Assembly: GCA_029573975.1 (NCBI GenBank)
Contig: JAKQBU010000309.1
Coordinates: 1-10,458, forward strand
Source of the DNA: Planctomycetota bacterium
GTDB taxonomy: Bacteria > Planctomycetota > Phycisphaerae > Sedimentisphaerales > SM23-30
DNA: 10,458 bases
Direction of reading: 5' to 3'
Below the pieces are notes generated by a model, which was not told the DNA's origin, ran no database searches, and saw nothing but the letters and a program-made list of their open reading frames with translations. This document shows, piece by piece, positions 7,128-10,458 of the stretch. Positions within the stretch are counted from its first letter, which is position 1; every line of letters starts with the position of its first letter. Made by a program: the position numbers and the translations under genes.

Positions 7128-8657
7128 TTAAAGATTCCGGTCGAGGCGGCGGTATTGAATCGCCTCGGCGAGATGATTCGGCTGAATGTCGGGGCTGTCC
7201 TCCAGGTCGGCGATGGTGCGGGCGATTTTGAGAACCTTGTCATGGGCGCGGGCGCTGAGGCCCAGTTCATAGACCGCCTGCTTGAGGATGTTTTGGCCGG
7301 CGTCATTGAGGGTGCAGAATTGCCTGACTTGTTTGCTGTTCATGCGGGCATTGGCCAGGAGATTCAAGCCGGCGAACCGCTGGGTTTGCCGGTGGCGGGC
7401 TTTCAGTACCTGTTCCCGCATATGGGCGGAGTTGGTGCCGTTTTTGCGGCTAGACAGCTCCGTAAAGGGCACGGCAGGCACATCCACATGAATATCAATC
7501 CGGTCCACCAGCGGGCCGGAGATACGGGAGAGGTATCGCTCGACCTGGTTGGGGGTGCATTTGCATTTGCGTTTGGGATCGGTGAGATAGCCGCAGGGGC
7601 AGGGATTCATGGCAGCCACCAGCATGATATTGGCGGGGAAGGTCATAGTACCGGAGGCGCGGGAGATGGTAACGGTGTTGTCTTCCAGCGGCTGGCGGAT
7701 GGTCTCCAGCACGGTGCGGTTAAACTCCGGGAATTCATCCAGGAACAGCAGGCCATTGTGGGCCAGCGACAACTCTCCCGGTCTGGGGATTGTACCGCCG
7801 CCCACCAGGGAGGGGCCGCTGGCGGAATGGTGAGGGGACCGCACGGGCCGGGTCGCCATGAGCGACTGGCCTTTTTTCAGCAGGCCCAAGGCGGAGTAGA
7901 TGCGGGTGGTTTCCAGCGACTCCTCCAGCGTCAGGGGCGGCATAATGGTCGGCAGCCGTTTGGTCAGCATGGTCTTGCCCGCGCCGGGCGGCCCCATCAT
8001 CAGAATATTATGGTTGCCGGCGGCGGCGATGGTCAGGGCGCGTTTGACGTTTTCCTGTCCTTTGACATCCTCGAAATCCAGATCATAGCGCGAGGCCTGT
8101 TCAAATACCGCATTGATATCAATCACGGCAGGTTCCAGCGGCAACTGGCTGTTGAGATAGCCCACCGCCTCCGTCAGGGAGGAAATGGGGATGACTTCGA
8201 TTTCCTGAACTACCGCCGCCTCACAGGCGTTATCAGCCGGGACAAGTATGGCTTTGAATCCCTGTTTTTGAGCCATGATAGCACTAGCCAGCGTCCCTTT
8301 TACCGGCCGGACCCGGCCATCCAGGGCCAGCTCACCGAGCATGACCGTTTGCTGAATCAAATCGCTCTGGATGACTCCCTGCCCAGCCAGCATCCCTACG
8401 GCAATCGGCAGGTCGAAGCTGGGGCCTTCCTTTTTGATATCCGCCGGGGCCAGGTTAATTACGCTGGCGGTGTGGGGGTAGGGGTAGCCGCAGTTATAGA
8501 TGGAGCTGCGGACCCGATCGATGCTTTCCTTCACTGCCGTATCCGGCAGGCCAACGATGGTGCTGCGTTCGAACCCGCCGCTGCCGACATCGACCTCAAC
8601 CTCACAATGGACCGCATCAATCCCGACCATCGCCGCACTGTGTATTCTGGCGAGCAT
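7128..8657 (-). CDS. comM: Mg-chelatase-like AAA+ ATPase, ComM/YifB family
   Basis: This 509-aa protein belongs to the ComM (YifB) family. In naturally transformable bacteria ComM is a hexameric helicase that extends branch migration of incoming DNA during recombination; elsewhere its role is less clear. The N-terminal ChlI-type domain begins with the family start MLARIHSAAMVGIDA. Walker A GPPGAGKT is at residues 222-229, Walker B is in LLFLDEFPEF at about 300-310, and the conserved MNPCPCGY with a downstream CKC forms the usual Cys-rich segment before the SGPLVDRID motif. Length is normal for the family. The ATG at 8657 was chosen over a GTG 36 bp upstream because it matches the family start and has GGAAGGA 6 nt before it. 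It is a single-gene unit with its own promoter and converges with the putative ncRNA. Confidence 0.95.
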   Translation of the reverse strand: MLARIHSAAMVGIDAVHCEVEVDVGSGGFERSTIVGLPDTAVKESIDRVRSSIYNCGYPYPHTASVINLAPADIKKEGPSFDLPIAVGMLAGQGVIQSDLIQQTVMLGELALDGRVRPVKGTLASAIMAQKQGFKAILVPADNACEAAVVQEIEVIPISSLTEAVGYLNSQLPLEPAVIDINAVFEQASRYDLDFEDVKGQENVKRALTIAAAGNHNILMMGPPGAGKTMLTKRLPTIMPPLTLEESLETTRIYSALGLLKKGQSLMATRPVRSPHHSASGPSLVGGGTIPRPGELSLAHNGLLFLDEFPEFNRTVLETIRQPLEDNTVTISRASGTMTFPANIMLVAAMNPCPCGYLTDPKRKCKCTPNQVERYLSRISGPLVDRIDIHVDVPAVPFTELSSRKNGTNSAHMREQVLKARHRQTQRFAGLNLLANARMNSKQVRQFCTLNDAGQNILKQAVYELGLSARAHDKVLKIARTIADLEDSPDIQPNHLAEAIQYRRLDRNL

Positions 8658-8741
8658 ATTGTATCCTTCCGGCGAAAAAGACCTTATCCCCACGCGAACC
8701 GCCGCTGTTGGCTGGAGATTACATCCCTAGTATCGTGAGTA

Positions 8742-8770
8742 AGTATAATTCCAGATGCACCGTTCTGCAA
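8742..8770 (-). promoter_or_regulatory. Sigma70-like promoter of comM
   Basis: On the minus strand TTGCAG (8770-8765) and TATACT (8747-8742) are separated by exactly 17 nt, close to consensus. Transcription would start near 8735, leaving a leader of about 78 nt before the comM ATG. The -35 region lies between the arms of an inverted repeat, GATGCA (8754-8759) and TGCATC (8782-8787). Confidence 0.7.
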
Positions 8771-8797
8771 GGGCTGATTAATGCATCCGGTTTTTTT
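8751..8797 (+). other. Inverted repeat around the comM -35 followed by seven T; possible operator or terminator
   Basis: CCAGATGCA (8751-8759) can pair with TGCATCCGG (8782-8790) over nine positions with one A/C mismatch, and seven T follow on the plus strand. As RNA this could be a poor terminator with a 22-nt loop. As DNA it frames the comM -35 and could bind a regulator. The rest of the 291-bp gap between comM and the next gene holds no other element I can support; no convincing promoter was seen for the plus-strand gene at 8949. Confidence 0.3.
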
Positions 8798-8948
8798 GAG
8801 CGGTGGATCGGACCAAGCTGGTTTTTGCGGAAAGCCCCACACTGAAAGTTACTTTTATCCATTATTATGTTACCCCTATCTATGGCAACTTCTTGTTTTG
8901 CAAGGTATTTTCGTCATGTTGTCTATTCTTAAATGAAGGAGACCGACA

Positions 8949-10458
8949 ATGACCAAAATCCATTCTCTTCTGTTCATCGCGCTGTTATCCTTTTTGACCG
9001 TGAACTTTTTCACGACTGCTGCCGCTGAGAAACCCGCCGAAATTGACAAGGCCTTTATCTCCTTCCGGATCGGCATGGGCCAATCCGTCTCCGAATCCCG
9101 TTTCAACGAGCTGCTGGACCTTTTCGATAAGTATCCCGGCGTGACGGATGAAGTTACCCTGTTCACCACCTACAGCCATTCCGTCCAGAAACCGGAACTC
9201 TTCGAGAGCCGCGTCAAATTATTCGGCCAGCGGATCGCGGCGGCCAAGGCCCGCGGCTACCGCAGCGGCTACAATATTCTCTGCGTCATGGGCCACCACA
9301 ACGAAAACCTGCCCAACAGCATCGTCGATCCGGAAACCTACACCCAGGTTACCGACATCAACGGCAATACCTCGCAAGGCTCACTCTGCCCGAACGATCC
9401 CGACCTCATCAAGCAGATGCTCTGGCGCTTCCAGCTCATGCTGGATGCCAATCCCGATTATATCTGGCTGGACGATGATATCCGGCTGGCCGGGCATATG
9501 CCGGTGAATCTGACCTGCTTCTGCGAGAATTGCCTGGCCCGGTTCGAGAAGGAAACCGGCCGGAAATGGACCCGTGAGGAAATCCGTGCGGCGGCTGACC
9601 AGGGGAGTCTGGCTGAGAAGCTGGAATTTCGTAAAAAATGGATCCAGCACAACCGCGACACTATCAACGACCTTTTTGCCGCTATCGGCACGTATGTGCA
9701 TCAGAAGAATCCCGGCCTGACGCTGGGCTTCATGACGGGGGATCGCTTCTGGGAAGGTTATGACTTCGACCGCTGGGCCGACACCCTCTCCGGCAAAACG
9801 GCAGCCCCTGTCATGTGGCGACCGGGCGGGGGCTATTATGAGGATTCCAGCACCGGCGGGCTGGTCGATAAATCACACGCCATCGGGCGGCAGGTCTCGG
9901 TTCTGCCTGACCATGTGATTGAAATTCAGTCGGAGATCGAAAACTTCCCCTACCAGCGGCTGAAAAAGGCCGCCAACATCGTGGCCCTGGAGGCGGCCGA
10001 GCATATCGCCGCCGGCTGCACGGGTGCCGCCTTTAATGTGCTCGGCCAGTACGACGAACCGCTGGATGAGTTCGAGCCGCTGGTGACCCGGCTCCACCAG
10101 ATTCGCCCCTTCCTCGACCTGATGGCTAAAAATCTCGGTCGCTCCAAACTGCCCGGTGTAAACATGTATTGGAACAAGGACAGCTTCGCCGCCCTCTCCC
10201 TGGAAGGGGGAAGCTGGTTCAACGGCGGAGGCCTCTTCCCCGATGATGAGATGTTCGATGTGGGGATTCCCAGCGCCTACGACAGCAAATACGCCCAGGT
10301 CCTGGTCCTGACCCGCACCGCCGTAGTCGCCCTGAGCGACGATAAAATTAGGGACATTCTTTCCCAAGGCGTCTATATGGATGGCCCCACCCTCGATCTG
10401 CTCAACGAACGGGGCTTCGGCGAACTCACCGGCTTCAAGACCATCCGCACCGACAGCG
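8949..10458 (+). CDS. Secreted putative glycoside hydrolase, GH42-like TIM barrel, 3'-truncated
   Basis: The frame is open to the window end (503 residues). AAGGAG 7 nt before the ATG fixes the start. A signal peptide is clear: MTKIHSLLF, a hydrophobic core, and likely cleavage after TAAA near residue 26, so the product is exported. The body looks like a (beta/alpha)8 barrel related to the beta-galactosidase (GH42-like) group. It shows YIWLDDDIRL (DDD at 175-177), then a Cys cluster TCFCENC (C190, C192, C195) followed by LARFEKETGRKW, as in metal-site segments of GH42-like enzymes. A conserved-looking EIQSEIENFPY (E325, E329, E331) lies where a nucleophile strand could be. From about 455 on, YAQVLVLTRTAVVALSDD and GVYMDGPTLDLLNERGFGEL resemble the amidotransferase-like trimerisation domain that follows the barrel in this group. 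The substrate cannot be told. No promoter is evident. Confidence 0.8.
   Translation, partial: MTKIHSLLFIALLSFLTVNFFTTAAAEKPAEIDKAFISFRIGMGQSVSESRFNELLDLFDKYPGVTDEVTLFTTYSHSVQKPELFESRVKLFGQRIAAAKARGYRSGYNILCVMGHHNENLPNSIVDPETYTQVTDINGNTSQGSLCPNDPDLIKQMLWRFQLMLDANPDYIWLDDDIRLAGHMPVNLTCFCENCLARFEKETGRKWTREEIRAAADQGSLAEKLEFRKKWIQHNRDTINDLFAAIGTYVHQKNPGLTLGFMTGDRFWEGYDFDRWADTLSGKTAAPVMWRPGGGYYEDSSTGGLVDKSHAIGRQVSVLPDHVIEIQSEIENFPYQRLKKAANIVALEAAEHIAAGCTGAAFNVLGQYDEPLDEFEPLVTRLHQIRPFLDLMAKNLGRSKLPGVNMYWNKDSFAALSLEGGSWFNGGGLFPDDEMFDVGIPSAYDSKYAQVLVLTRTAVVALSDDKIRDILSQGVYMDGPTLDLLNERGFGELTGFKTIRTDS

Noticed and set aside
8658..8693. Upstream GTG start of comM at 8693
   Set aside because: The ATG at 8657 has a far better ribosome site and gives the conserved MLARIHSA start.
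7155..8738. 527-residue plus-strand ORF opposite comM, and similar long antisense ORFs opposite recG (3931-4821, 5239-6042) and trkA (1217-1828)
   Set aside because: Their products are Gly/Ala/Asp-rich with no recognisable motif, while the opposite strand carries clear conserved families. They are mirror frames of codon-biased, GC-rich genes.
1..10458. CRISPR arrays, insertion sequences, prophage genes, integron attC sites, tRNA or rRNA genes
   Set aside because: No regularly spaced repeats, transposase or integrase motifs, tRNA cloverleaf or rRNA sequence were found on either strand.

Overview
The window is a stretch of bacterial chromosome, judged by eye to be moderately GC-rich. It holds seven protein genes, two of them cut by the window edges, and a gene-free region that looks like a structured non-coding RNA gene. 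The lineage cannot be fixed from this sequence. A membrane-anchored Hanks-type Ser/Thr kinase plus a large secreted glycoside-hydrolase-like protein is a mix common in Planctomycetota and relatives (PVC group). That assignment is a low-to-moderate confidence inference.

Layout. Positions 2-1177 (+) are the 3' part of a Ser/Thr protein kinase gene, with one transmembrane helix and a small extracytoplasmic C-terminal domain. Convergent to it, a minus-strand cluster reads, in transcription order, a 169-aa two-helix membrane protein (6430-5921), recG (5883-3748), a TrkH/KtrB-type K+ channel subunit (3734-1992) and its RCK regulatory subunit (1882-1202). A tandem pair of REP-like palindromes sits between the two potassium-transport genes. 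From 6637 to 7089 on the plus strand there is a sigma70-like promoter, a perfect boxA-like antitermination element, at least six hairpins and a Rho-independent terminator, with no credible ORF. This is the most interesting part of the window. After it, a comM/yifB-type AAA+ Mg-chelatase-like gene runs on the minus strand (8657-7128) from a well-formed promoter at 8742-8770. The last gene (8949 to the window end, +) encodes a signal-peptide-bearing protein that looks like a GH42-like (beta-galactosidase-related) TIM-barrel enzyme, cut at its 3' end.

How the genes work together. TrkH and the RCK protein should form one K+ uptake system. RecG acts in replication-fork rescue and ComM in branch migration during natural transformation, so both are DNA-recombination helicases or translocases, but they lie in separate transcription units. 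The kinase and the secreted enzyme look like independent genes. The putative RNA stands alone with its own promoter and terminator, and I could not match it to tmRNA, RNase P RNA, SRP RNA or 6S RNA by eye.
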